Assembly: GCF_029369745.1 (NCBI RefSeq)
Contig: NZ_CP120210.1
Span: 5,022,001-5,086,000 of the forward strand
Source: Amycolatopsis sp. QT-25
Lineage (GTDB): Bacteria; Actinomycetota; Actinomycetes; Mycobacteriales; Pseudonocardiaceae
Reading direction: 5' to 3'
DNA length: 64,000 bases
Below, piece by piece: positions 41,617-50,256 of this stretch. The notes beneath the pieces were generated by a model. It worked only from the letters and a program-made list of their open reading frames with translations, did no database searches and was not told where the DNA came from. Position 1 is the first letter of the stretch. Each line of letters starts with the position of its first letter. The position numbers and the translations under genes were made by a program.

Positions 41617-43893
41617 TCACACCACCGCGCCGTTGTCTTCGCGCGACCGTGTCCGCGGCGTCTTCCTGAGGGGACGTCCGGCCCCGGGCCACCGCTTGTC
41701 GAGCAGGATCGTGACGGGACCGGCGGTGGCCACTGTGGACACTGTGCCCGCGACGAGACCGAGCAGGAGCGCGAGGGCGAAGTCCGCCAGCGACCCGTCC
41801 CCGAGGAACAGCAGCGCCCCGAGGACGAACAGCACCCCGATCCCGGTGTTGATCGTCCGGGGCAGCGTCTGGAGCACCGCCGTGCCGACGACGCGGGCGA
41901 ACGGCTCTTCGCGGCGTTGCCCGCGCACTTCGCGGACCCGGTCGAAGACCACCACCGAGTCGTTGACCGAGTATCCGATCACCGTCAGCAACGCGGCGAG
42001 GAAGACGCCGTCCATGGATCTGCCCAGCCAGGCGAAGATCCCCAGGATGAGCAGGACGTCCTGGGCGAGCGCGGCCACCGTGGCCACCCCGAGCCGCCAA
42101 TCGAACCGCACCGCCAGATAGATCAGCTGCGCCAGCACCGCGAGACAGAGCGCGATGACCGCCTTGGCGCGCAGTTCGGCGCCGAGGCTCGGGCCGATCC
42201 GCTCGTCGCGGATCTCGGTGGCGTCACCCGCGATCGACGCGACGGCGGTTCTGATCCGTTCGGTGGCGCCGTCGTCGATCGGTTCGGTGCGGACCGAGAT
42301 GTCCTTCTCTCCGGACGTCTGCACGACGGCGCGAGGGAATCCGGCGTCGGAGACGGCCTCCCGCACCCGCTCGACGTCGGCGGGCGCCGAAGTGCTGTAT
42401 TCGACGACCCTGCCGCCGGTGAACTCGACGCCGAGGTTCGGCCCGGCCACGAACAGCCCGGCGATCGCGGCGATGACGACCGCTCCCGCCACCATCAGCC
42501 AGCGCCGCGGCCTGGCGAGGAACCCGGGGTCGCGGCGGTTCACCCACTGGCGGATCCGGCCCTCGTGGGTGAGCCCGGAAAGCCGCGGTCTGCGCGCGAC
42601 CAAGCCCCGCATCGTCAGGTGCAGCAGCAAGCGGGTGAACACGAGCGAAATGAACAACGCGACGACGACACCGATCGACAACGTCACCCCGAATCCGCGC
42701 ACCGGGCCGGACGCCAGCCAGAACAGCAGTCCCGCGGCGAGCAGTGTCGTCACGTTCGAATCGACGATCGCCGACAACGCGCCGCTGAACCCGCGACTGA
42801 CCGACCGCGGCAGTGCACCTCCCCGATCGACCGAGTGTTCCTCTCTCGCCCTTTCGAAGACGAGCACGGTGGCGTCGACGGCCATGCCGATCGCCAGGAC
42901 GAATCCGGCGAGCCCCGGCAAGGTGAGCGTCGCGCCGGCGGCGAGCAGCGCGGCGTAGGAGACGGCGGCGTAGGTCACCAGCGCGCCCACGGCGATGAGC
43001 CCGGCCAGTCGGTACACCGCGAGCAGGAACAGCGCGGTCAGCGTCAGGCCGATCACGGCGGCACGCGCGCTCGCGTCGATGGCGGCGGCACCGAGCGTGG
43101 GTCCGACGGTGCGCTGCTCGATGATCTCGACCGGCGTCGGCAGCGCGCCGGCGTTGATCAGCAGCGCCAGATCCTTCGCCTCGGCCGGGGAGAACTGCCC
43201 GGTGATCTGCGTGCTCCCGCCGACGATCCCGACCCCGCAGGCGATCTGCGGGCTCACCTGCGGCGACGAGATCACCTTGTCGTCGAGCGCGATCGCCACC
43301 CGGCGGGCCGGGTCGCCGGGTGGCGAACAGGCGGCCTGCCCGGTCAGCCGCTCCCAGGCCCGGCCGGCCTCCCCCTTGAACGCGACGGAAACGAGCCAGC
43401 CGCCACCTTGGGAATCGATCGACGAAAGTGCTTCGTCGACACCTTCACCGGTCAGCGCGGCGGGTCCGAGCGTGATCGGACGGCCGCTCTCGTCGGGAAG
43501 GACCCGGGAGTCACCGGAGGCGGCACCGGTGCCGAGCACGGGGTGGAAGGACAGTTGCGCGGTGCGGCCGATCACTTCGACGGCTTCGCGCGGATCCCGT
43601 ACTCCGGGCAGTTCGACGATGATCCGGTCGTCCCCCGAGCGGGCCAGCATGGGCTCGGCGACGCCCAGCGCGTCGACCCGGCGGCGCAGCACCTCGAGCG
43701 TCCGGTCGGTGGTTTCCGCGTCGGCGGTGACGGTGGGCGAATCCTTGGTCTCCAGCACGATCTGCGTCCCACCACGCAGATCGAGCCCCAGCCGAGGGGC
43801 GGTGGTCAGCAACAGGTACCCGGTCGCGGCGAGGACGACCAGCGAGACGACGGCTCGCCCGGTCATGCCTCGCCGCGCGGTTTCGCGCGGCAC
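41617..43893 (-). CDS. secDF: SecDF fusion protein (accessory protein translocase)
   Basis: 758 aa from GTG 43893, seven bases after GAGGAG. The SecD half has GLDLRGGTQIVLET near residue 37, a P1 domain, and the channel helix GMAVDATVLVFERAREE. The SecF half begins around GPNLGVEFTGGRVVEYS and has SVNDSVVVFDRVREVRG. Total about 12 membrane segments. SecDF uses proton motive force to complete export through SecYEG. Actinomycetes usually have separate secD and secF beside yajC; this single-chain copy away from that context is probably a paralogue for a specific cargo or stress. Confidence 0.9.
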   Translation of the reverse strand: MPRETARRGMTGRAVVSLVVLAATGYLLLTTAPRLGLDLRGGTQIVLETKDSPTVTADAETTDRTLEVLRRRVDALGVAEPMLARSGDDRIIVELPGVRDPREAVEVIGRTAQLSFHPVLGTGAASGDSRVLPDESGRPITLGPAALTGEGVDEALSSIDSQGGGWLVSVAFKGEAGRAWERLTGQAACSPPGDPARRVAIALDDKVISSPQVSPQIACGVGIVGGSTQITGQFSPAEAKDLALLINAGALPTPVEIIEQRTVGPTLGAAAIDASARAAVIGLTLTALFLLAVYRLAGLIAVGALVTYAAVSYAALLAAGATLTLPGLAGFVLAIGMAVDATVLVFERAREEHSVDRGGALPRSVSRGFSGALSAIVDSNVTTLLAAGLLFWLASGPVRGFGVTLSIGVVVALFISLVFTRLLLHLTMRGLVARRPRLSGLTHEGRIRQWVNRRDPGFLARPRRWLMVAGAVVIAAIAGLFVAGPNLGVEFTGGRVVEYSTSAPADVERVREAVSDAGFPRAVVQTSGEKDISVRTEPIDDGATERIRTAVASIAGDATEIRDERIGPSLGAELRAKAVIALCLAVLAQLIYLAVRFDWRLGVATVAALAQDVLLILGIFAWLGRSMDGVFLAALLTVIGYSVNDSVVVFDRVREVRGQRREEPFARVVGTAVLQTLPRTINTGIGVLFVLGALLFLGDGSLADFALALLLGLVAGTVSTVATAGPVTILLDKRWPGAGRPLRKTPRTRSREDNGAVV

Positions 43894-43951
43894 GAAGGTT
43901 TCTCCTCGATGAGTTCCCGGTTCGGGCACGCGGAAGACGCGCCCGTGTGCT

Positions 43952-44353
43952 TCAGACGGCTACCGGGACCGGAGGAGCGCGTTCCCCTGGCGCGAGGCGA
44001 TCCGCTGTGCGCGGGGAACGGAGGACGTCGTCGTCGAGTCCGCCGAGGCGGAGCAACGTCGTCGACGCAGGACCGTGCGGGACGGTCCCGAAGAGCGGCA
44101 GGTCACCGTGACCGTGCACACCCAGCAGTGAAGGTTCGGCGGCGAGCCTGCCCGCGGCACGCACCGGCGCCACGGCCTTGGAGACCGAGGAGTCGACCGC
44201 CGCGTTCGCACGGCGCGACTCGTCCGCCGAAGCGGAATCGGCCGACTGGAGCGCGAGGAACAGCCCGAGCGCGGTCAGCACGGCGGCGAGCAGCGCCGGC
44301 ACGGCCTGCCTGGCCGTCCGGTCCCTCCTGCTCTCCAGCCCCTGCGCTGTCAT
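43952..44353 (-). CDS. Small single-pass membrane or secreted protein, unknown
   Basis: 133 aa from ATG 44353, seven bases after GGGAGC. A basic N-terminus, then one hydrophobic helix (AVPALLAAVLTALGLFLALQ) and an Ala/Ser-rich extracytoplasmic part. No family recognised. It lies 58 bases upstream of secDF on the same strand, so it may be cotranscribed and could be a SecDF-related factor; that is inference. Confidence 0.55.
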   Translation of the reverse strand: MTAQGLESRRDRTARQAVPALLAAVLTALGLFLALQSADSASADESRRANAAVDSSVSKAVAPVRAAGRLAAEPSLLGVHGHGDLPLFGTVPHGPASTTLLRLGGLDDDVLRSPRTADRLAPGERAPPVPVAV

Positions 44354-44644
44354 CGACACGCTCCCTGGTCCTCGCCGACACCCTACTGCTCGAACGCGCC
44401 CACCCCCACGCGCGTCTTCGACCTGAGTTCGTCGTCGGGGGTTCCTTCCGGTCGTGCCCGGCCGCTGGGGTCGGGCCGGGCACCGCGGCTCGGTCCGGAC
44501 TCCCCGGCGCCGGCGGTGTCGCCTGGATGGACCTGTCGAGTGGCCCCGAAATCTCCGGACGGTGATGATTCGCGGGCCACCGTCCACAACGGACGAAAAC
44601 GAAGAGGCTGGCGTTTTCACGCGAAAACTGCCATCGTCGAACAC
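44354..44644. promoter_or_regulatory. Divergent intergenic region with hairpin
   Basis: It contains GTGCCCGGCC (44454-44463) pairing perfectly with 44474-44483. The hairpin is placed between two divergent starts, so it is either a leader structure or a boundary. No gene seen. Confidence 0.4.
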
Positions 44645-45571
44645 GTGATCGATCTTCCTTACCGTGGCTCCGGCCCTTATTGCTACGCCCACTCCCTCGC
44701 GATGATGCTGGGCTCCGACGCGCCGGAAATCGACGTGCTCGAAACCGTCACCGGCAGCCCGTTCGGCATGCAGCTGATCGGCGGATCGCTGCCGTTCTTC
44801 GACGCCTTCGGCTGGGATCCCGACCTCGGCATCGGTGAGGCTCTCGACGCCCTCGGCTGGAGCGCGGAAACAGTCAGCGAACCGGATCCGGACACCGCCT
44901 TCGCCCGGCTCGTCGAAAGCCTCGCCGCCGGCCCGGTCCTGATCGGACCGGTCGAGATGGGGCATCTGCGTCACCAGCCGGGGATGACCGGCCCGATCGG
45001 CGCCGACCACTTCCTGGTCGCGCTCGCCGTGGACGACGAGTCCGTCATCGCCCACGACCCGCAGGGATATCCGTACGCGCGAATCCCCCAGCGGGAGTTC
45101 GCCGCCGCTTGGCTGGCCGAAACCGTCGCCTACGGGAAACCGCATACGATGCGCACGAATTTCGTCCGGCACACCGTCGTCGACGACGAAGCCGCGATCG
45201 TCGCGTCGCTTCCCCGTGCCATCGGGCGGCTCGGTGGCGAAACCGCCGGTGGTCTGCCGCCCGGCAGTCTCGGCAACGGCGAAGCGGCACTCGCACTGGC
45301 CACCCGGATCGAGGCCGGTCGCGACCCGGACCTGCGCGGACCCCTCGTGCACTTCGCGATCCGCGTCGGCGCGCGGAGGCAGGCCGACGCGGCGGCGTGC
45401 CTGCGCCGGATCGGCCGCGAAGACGCCGCAGCCGTCCTCACCGCGCAGTCGCGAATGGTCGGTTCGCTGCAGTACGACCTCGTCACCGAAGACGACACGC
45501 GTGCCGCCGAGACACTTCGGAAGCTCGCCCCGACCTATGAAGAACTCAGGCGGACGCTGACGTCGTCCTGA
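44645..45571 (+). CDS. Cys-His hydrolase/acyltransferase-like protein (BtrH_N/C39-like N-terminus)
   Basis: 308 aa from GTG 44645; the start has no strong ribosome site. Residues 1-170 look papain-like: GPYCYAHSLAMML (candidate nucleophile Cys14) and, later, GADHFLVALAVDDESVIAHDPQG (candidate His plus Asp). This resembles BtrH_N/peptidase C39-like domains, which transfer acyl groups or cleave peptides. The C-terminal 130 residues are helical with no known domain. No signal peptide, so cytosolic. No operon partner reveals the substrate. Confidence 0.6.
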   Translation: MIDLPYRGSGPYCYAHSLAMMLGSDAPEIDVLETVTGSPFGMQLIGGSLPFFDAFGWDPDLGIGEALDALGWSAETVSEPDPDTAFARLVESLAAGPVLIGPVEMGHLRHQPGMTGPIGADHFLVALAVDDESVIAHDPQGYPYARIPQREFAAAWLAETVAYGKPHTMRTNFVRHTVVDDEAAIVASLPRAIGRLGGETAGGLPPGSLGNGEAALALATRIEAGRDPDLRGPLVHFAIRVGARRQADAAACLRRIGREDAAAVLTAQSRMVGSLQYDLVTEDDTRAAETLRKLAPTYEELRRTLTSS

Positions 45572-45670
45572 CGATCTCGCGGACGATCACCTCGGGTTCG
45601 GTCTTCGGGACGACGATCGAACAAGGACCGAGACCGGCGTGCCTGAGCGACGATGGGGGAACCGGGACAC

Positions 45671-48493
45671 TCAACGTCCCGTATCCTTCACCGTCAGTCC
45701 TTCGAGCCGCTCCTCGGTCAGGACGGTCCGCGACGGCAGCCCCAGTTTGCGCAGCGCCCGTCCGATGTGGATTTCGACCGTCCGCGGCGAGAGGAACAGC
45801 CGCTCGCCGATCTCCCGGTTCGTGAGGGTCCGGGCGGCGAGCCGGGCGACCTCGAGTTCCCTCGGCGACAACGCTTCGCCGTAACCCTTGCGGCCGCGCC
45901 GGGGCATCTCCGGATCACAGCGGCGCAGGGACCGGCGGCAGCGGAGCGCGTCCACGGCGGCGCCGAGGCTCGCGTACGCCGTTTCCGCGGTGGTGAAGGA
46001 AGCGACGGCCCGCACCAGGTCTCCAGCTTCGGCGAAACATCCGGCAGCGAGTTCGTCGGCGTAGGCGGCGAAATACGGGAGGGGCAGCGCGTGATACGCC
46101 TGCGCGGCACCGAGCAGCAGCTCACCGGCGGGCAGCGTCTCGCCCCGCGCCCGGGTGAGCAGCCCCCGGCACAGCAGCGCGGACGCGTTCGCGACCGGGG
46201 CGTCCTTGCCGTCGATGCCTTGCCGGTATTCGCCGAGCAGCTCTCGCGCCTCGACGTGCTGCCCCAGCCCGAGCATGGTGCGCACGGCGAACGGCATCAG
46301 TTCGGCCGCCCACACCCAATTGTTCTTGCGGCGCACGGTTTCCAGCCCGTACTCGGCCAGCCGTAGCGCCGCATGGAGATCTTTGCCCGCCTGATGGACC
46401 GCGACGCGACCCGCGTAGGCCGACGCCTGCACCGGAACGCTGCCGGCGGATAGCGCGAACGCCGCGTCGAAGCTGCGCAGTGCCGCCGCCGGCCGGTGCT
46501 GCCCGTACTCGTACCAGCCGAGCACGAGCAGCGGCTCGGCCGCCAGCGAACTGTCCTTGTCGACCCGGGTCAGCATCGCCCGTGCCTTCTCCGCGACGCT
46601 CGCCCACTGCCCCATCGCGAGGTCCAGACGCAGTTCCGTGCCGTCGGCCAGCGCGTCGAGATAGGGCTGGTGATCGTCGCGGATCAGCCGTCGCGCGGTC
46701 GCGAGGTACGCCCGCGCGACCGGGTGATACCCGTTCCACGCCACCGCGTCGGCCAGGTTGATGTAGGTGCGGGCCACCTGGCGGCAGACCTCGGCCGACT
46801 CCGGCACGGGTGGCAGGTCGGCGATGTCCTGCCACACCCCGGGGTCGGCGATCTGCATCCGCGCGGAAAGCCGGTTGGCGGCGATCGCGGCGAGCACTCC
46901 CGCGTCGTGTTCCCCCTTGCTCACCTGCTCGGCCTCGGCGAGCCAGCGGAGGTTCTCCTCCACCGGCACGGTCCCGATATGCGGTAGCGCCAGGGTGACC
47001 AATCCCCTGGCGAGCAGCGCCTGCCGCCTGCCGAGGTCGGCCGCGCCCAGTTCGATTTCGAGCCTGCCCGCGTCGACCTTGCCCACCTGATTGATCAGCA
47101 CCTGACCGAGATTGACCCGGATCTCGCCTCGCGCGGCCTTGCTCAGCGGCCATTCGCGCAAGATCTCCCGCAGCAGCCGGACCGTGTCCGCGTGGGCGAT
47201 GCTGCGCGGAAGTTCCCTGCCGAGCCGGACAGCGAACGATTCGCGTGCGGCCCGCGGCAGCTCCGCGTCCCGCAAAGCCGCTTCGAGCAGACGGCCCGCT
47301 TCCTCCGTCCGGCCGTCTTCGATGGCATCGTCGACCGCGGTGCCGGTCCACTGTGTCCACCCGGCGAGGTCGCCCGCCAGCCGCGCGTGGCGGGCGACGA
47401 GCGACGCGAGCGGTTCGTCGTCCGCGGCGAGCCGCTCGGCGGCGCGTCCGTGCATCGCGCACCGATGAGGCCCGGGAAGCAAGGCGTAGACCGCTTCACC
47501 GATCAGCGGACTTCCCGGGACGTACCGGCCGCGGCCGAGATCGCACAGCAGTCCCGTTTCCACCGCTTCGGCGACCGCGCCGGAGATCTCCCCGCACGAC
47601 GGCGCCGCGACCGCGCCGAGCTCCGCTTCCCCGGCAGGCGATCCCAGCACCGCGGCCGCGCGGACGACGTCCCGAGCGGCCGGGCCGATCGCCGCCAAGA
47701 GCCCGGCGACACGGCTTCGGACGGCCGGCGGCACGGTCGCCGGGAGCGCCTCACCGGAGCCTTGGACCAGAGCCGTCAGATCGACGGCGATCCCGGACGT
47801 CCGCCGATGCGCCGCCTTGGCGAACTCCGGGGCACAGCGGCCGAAGGACGCGTCCAGCAGCGTCCGCACCTGTACGGCACTGAACGCCCGCAAGGACAGC
47901 TGCGCGGCGGTGCCCGGCAGCGGCGGGAACCGCCGCGGTCCACCCGAAACCGCGCTGACCACCACGCTCAGCGACGGCGCCGGAGAAGCCGCGAGCCCGC
48001 GCAGGAATTCCCACGTGTCGTCGTCGGCGGCGTGGACGTCGTCGAGGACCAGGACCGCCGGACCGCACCCGGTCAGCACTTCGCGCACGGCCCGGAACTC
48101 CTGCTGCCGGACGGTGCCGTCGTCGGCGTTTTCGGGGAACGGCGGCAGCCACGCCGACCATTCGGGGATCAGCCGCCGCAGAACGCCGGTCACCGGGGAG
48201 AACCCCGCCGCGTGGGTGGCGGCCACGTCGCCGCTCCCCAGCAACGCGTCGACCAAGGGCGCCAGCCGGCACGGGCGGGTGAAGGGAACACACCGGGCGG
48301 ACCAGACCACGCGCGCAGCGATCCCGGGGTGGGCGACCAGTTCTTCGAGCAGACGGCTCCGGCCCACACCCGGTTCACCCTCGACGACGGCGACCGACGG
48401 CGGGCGCGAGGCGACGCGCACCAGTTCGGCCAATTCGATGTCGCGGGCCACGAACACCGATGCCGCACCGCTCGTCGGCATGCTCGGGACCAT
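45671..48493 (-). CDS. Large ATP-binding LuxR-family (LAL) regulator
   Basis: About 940 aa from ATG 48493 (ATG 48481 is an alternative). N-terminal AAA/NTPase with Walker A GEPGVGRSRLL, in which the usual Lys is Arg45, and Walker B AVLVLDDVHAADDDTW. A long helical TPR-like middle follows, then the C-terminal LuxR HTH (LSPRELEVARLAARTLTNREIGERLFLSPRTVEIHIGRALRKL). LAL proteins activate carbon-use or secondary-metabolite genes. The Lys to Arg change may weaken ATP binding. It is divergent from the secreted papain-like protease, a plausible target. Confidence 0.87.
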   Translation of the reverse strand: MVPSMPTSGAASVFVARDIELAELVRVASRPPSVAVVEGEPGVGRSRLLEELVAHPGIAARVVWSARCVPFTRPCRLAPLVDALLGSGDVAATHAAGFSPVTGVLRRLIPEWSAWLPPFPENADDGTVRQQEFRAVREVLTGCGPAVLVLDDVHAADDDTWEFLRGLAASPAPSLSVVVSAVSGGPRRFPPLPGTAAQLSLRAFSAVQVRTLLDASFGRCAPEFAKAAHRRTSGIAVDLTALVQGSGEALPATVPPAVRSRVAGLLAAIGPAARDVVRAAAVLGSPAGEAELGAVAAPSCGEISGAVAEAVETGLLCDLGRGRYVPGSPLIGEAVYALLPGPHRCAMHGRAAERLAADDEPLASLVARHARLAGDLAGWTQWTGTAVDDAIEDGRTEEAGRLLEAALRDAELPRAARESFAVRLGRELPRSIAHADTVRLLREILREWPLSKAARGEIRVNLGQVLINQVGKVDAGRLEIELGAADLGRRQALLARGLVTLALPHIGTVPVEENLRWLAEAEQVSKGEHDAGVLAAIAANRLSARMQIADPGVWQDIADLPPVPESAEVCRQVARTYINLADAVAWNGYHPVARAYLATARRLIRDDHQPYLDALADGTELRLDLAMGQWASVAEKARAMLTRVDKDSSLAAEPLLVLGWYEYGQHRPAAALRSFDAAFALSAGSVPVQASAYAGRVAVHQAGKDLHAALRLAEYGLETVRRKNNWVWAAELMPFAVRTMLGLGQHVEARELLGEYRQGIDGKDAPVANASALLCRGLLTRARGETLPAGELLLGAAQAYHALPLPYFAAYADELAAGCFAEAGDLVRAVASFTTAETAYASLGAAVDALRCRRSLRRCDPEMPRRGRKGYGEALSPRELEVARLAARTLTNREIGERLFLSPRTVEIHIGRALRKLGLPSRTVLTEERLEGLTVKDTGR

Positions 48494-48861
48494 ACCGACC
48501 GGACACCCGCCGAAAGGCGGGAACACGAACAGTGACCACGGGCCGCACGCTTTCCGCTGGTCCACACCGCCGCAGTCACCAGCCTCCCGCGCCGTTAACT
48601 CGATCGGGTGACGAAGCCCCGCGGTGGCCCGATCCGCGCGGCGGTAATACGGACCCTTAGGTATTGCCGTGCGCCTTGCCACGAGTCCCACCAGAGGGTG
48701 AATCTCACTCTGTTCGCAGTGCCCCTCTGTCACTTCTTCACAGCGCAAGTCCCCGCTCGCGCCGGTCGGCCACCCAGACGGGTAGCCGAAGTCCCCACTT
48801 GTTCCGTCGGGTAGCCGCCCGCGCGTTCGTGTTCGACCATCCAGTTAGGAGTGTTCCGACG
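48494..48861. promoter_or_regulatory. 368-base divergent region with direct repeats
   Basis: CGGGTAGCCG occurs at 48779-48788 and again at 48808-48817, 29 bp apart, 45-80 bases before the papain-like protease start. Direct repeats near three helical turns apart suit LuxR-type activator binding. AGGAG for the protease is at 48847-48851. No gene seen. Confidence 0.4.
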
Positions 48862-49452
48862 GTGAAAACCTCATTCAGGCGCGGGCTGGCCACGGCCTGC
48901 GCCGGTGTCGCCGCGATGGTCGCCTTGCAGGCGCCCGCCGCCGCGGCGCCCGCCGGCACGGCCGCCACCACGGTCCCGATCAAGATGCAGGCACAGGAGA
49001 AGAGCAACTGGTGCTGGGACGCCAGCGGCAACACCATCGCCGCCTGGTGGGGGCACAGCCTGACGCAGACGAAGTTCTGTCAGATCGCGCACGACGAGTC
49101 CGGCACGGACTGTGCGAACAACCAGGGCTACCTCAGTGACCAGCAGCGCGTGTTCCGCTGGCTGGGGTTCAGCAGTGTCGGCAGCTACAGCTCCTCCGGC
49201 CAGACGTTGAGCTTCGCCTCCGTCAAGGGGCAGGTCGACGCGCGGCAGCCGATCGGTACCCGGATCGGGTGGCGCAACGGCGGCGGCCACATGCACGTGC
49301 TCTACGGCTACGACAACACGAACGGCGCGACGACGGTCTACTACGGCGACCCGTGGGGCTCGAGCCCCCGCTACAACCAGATGAGTTACAACGCCTACCG
49401 GTCCAACAATTCGTTCACCTGGACCCACACCGTCTACGGGATCAAGGACTGA
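48862..49452 (+). CDS. Secreted papain-like cysteine protease (C70/AvrRpt2-like)
   Basis: 196 aa from GTG 48862. Signal peptide RRGLATACAGVAAMVALQAP with AAA cleavage near residue 29. Catalytic Cys in KSNWCWDASGNTIAAWW, His in GGGHMHVLYGYD, and Asn/Asp in YYGDPWGSS. The NWCW block is typical of the papain-like family that includes staphopain-like and AvrRpt2-like (C70) enzymes. The mature region is short (about 165 aa), with little or no propeptide. The next gene, 4 bases later, encodes a membrane-anchored partner. Confidence 0.83.
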   Translation: MKTSFRRGLATACAGVAAMVALQAPAAAAPAGTAATTVPIKMQAQEKSNWCWDASGNTIAAWWGHSLTQTKFCQIAHDESGTDCANNQGYLSDQQRVFRWLGFSSVGSYSSSGQTLSFASVKGQVDARQPIGTRIGWRNGGGHMHVLYGYDNTNGATTVYYGDPWGSSPRYNQMSYNAYRSNNSFTWTHTVYGIKD

Positions 49453-49456
49453 AACC

Positions 49457-50209
49457 ATGAAGCGAACCTTCCTCGGCGCCACGATCCTCGCCCTCGGACT
49501 GTCACTGGCACTCGGCGGCCATGCCTCCGCCGCCGACGCCCCCGGCGGCGCGCCCACCGCCGCCGACCTCGCCGTGGTGTCCACTGTGGTCACCAGTGAC
49601 GCGACCACCCAACGGCTCGCCAAGGCGGTGTTCCCCGGCGCCGCCAAGGCCGATACCGCCGTTGCGGCCAGGACCGCGAAGGCGGATCCGCGGACACCGG
49701 TGGCGGTCTACCAGCCGACCGCGGCGTTCATCGCCGGCACGTCCGCCGTGCCCGCCGAACTCGCCTACGTCGCCACACCCGCCACCCTCGGCAACGGTGA
49801 CGCGGCGACCGTGTGGTCGCAGCGCGAGGGCTCGGGCTGGTCGGTCTACAACGTCGCCTCGGGTGACGTCGAAAAGCGCCTCGCGGCGCAGGTCAACAAG
49901 GGCTACCTCCTGAGCGAACCGCAGGCGGGCGCCTGGTATGCCGTCGACGGGGACACCGTGACCGTCCTCGACGGCTCCTCGGTCGCGAAGACCGGCGAGA
50001 AGATGACGCTCGCCGCCTATCGCGAGGCACTGCAGAGCCGCTACGCCGACAAGCTCCCCGGCTCGACCTACGACCGCACCGGCGCCGCCGGCGGTTACGG
50101 CGCCTCCCCGGTGAGCGACACCTCGGTGCCGTGGTGGCCCTACGCCCTCGGCGCGGTCTTCCTCGCCGCGGCGGGCGCGGCCGTCACGCTCCGGCTCCGC
50201 AGGCAGTGA
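49457..50209 (+). CDS. Membrane-anchored extracytoplasmic protein paired with the protease
   Basis: 250 aa with a signal peptide (MKRTFLGATILALGLSLALG, cleaved near ASA-AD), an extracytoplasmic domain (residues 27-215: VAVYQPTAAFIAGTSAVPAE, ATVWSQREGSGWSVYNVASG) and a C-terminal membrane helix (WWPYALGAVFLAAAGAAVTL) with a basic stop-transfer tail. No catalytic motif recognised. It starts 4 bases after the protease stop, so the two are cotranscribed. Its role could be inhibitor, foldase or surface docking for the protease; this is inference. Confidence 0.75.
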   Translation: MKRTFLGATILALGLSLALGGHASAADAPGGAPTAADLAVVSTVVTSDATTQRLAKAVFPGAAKADTAVAARTAKADPRTPVAVYQPTAAFIAGTSAVPAELAYVATPATLGNGDAATVWSQREGSGWSVYNVASGDVEKRLAAQVNKGYLLSEPQAGAWYAVDGDTVTVLDGSSVAKTGEKMTLAAYREALQSRYADKLPGSTYDRTGAAGGYGASPVSDTSVPWWPYALGAVFLAAAGAAVTLRLRRQ

Positions 50210-50212
50210 GCG

Positions 50213-50252
50213 CGACGGGTGCCGGGACCGCGCGGAGTCCCGGCACCCGTCG
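50213..50252. terminator. Bidirectional terminator, 16-bp perfect stem
   Basis: CGACGGGTGCCGGGAC (50213-50228) pairs with 50237-50252 around an 8-base loop. It fills the gap between the convergent protease-partner gene and the Baeyer-Villiger monooxygenase gene. Confidence 0.8.
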
Positions 50253-50256
50253 TCCG

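Noticed and set aside
41917..44565. An 882-codon plus-strand frame over secDF
   Set aside because: Shadow of secDF and the small membrane protein gene; no domain or start signal.
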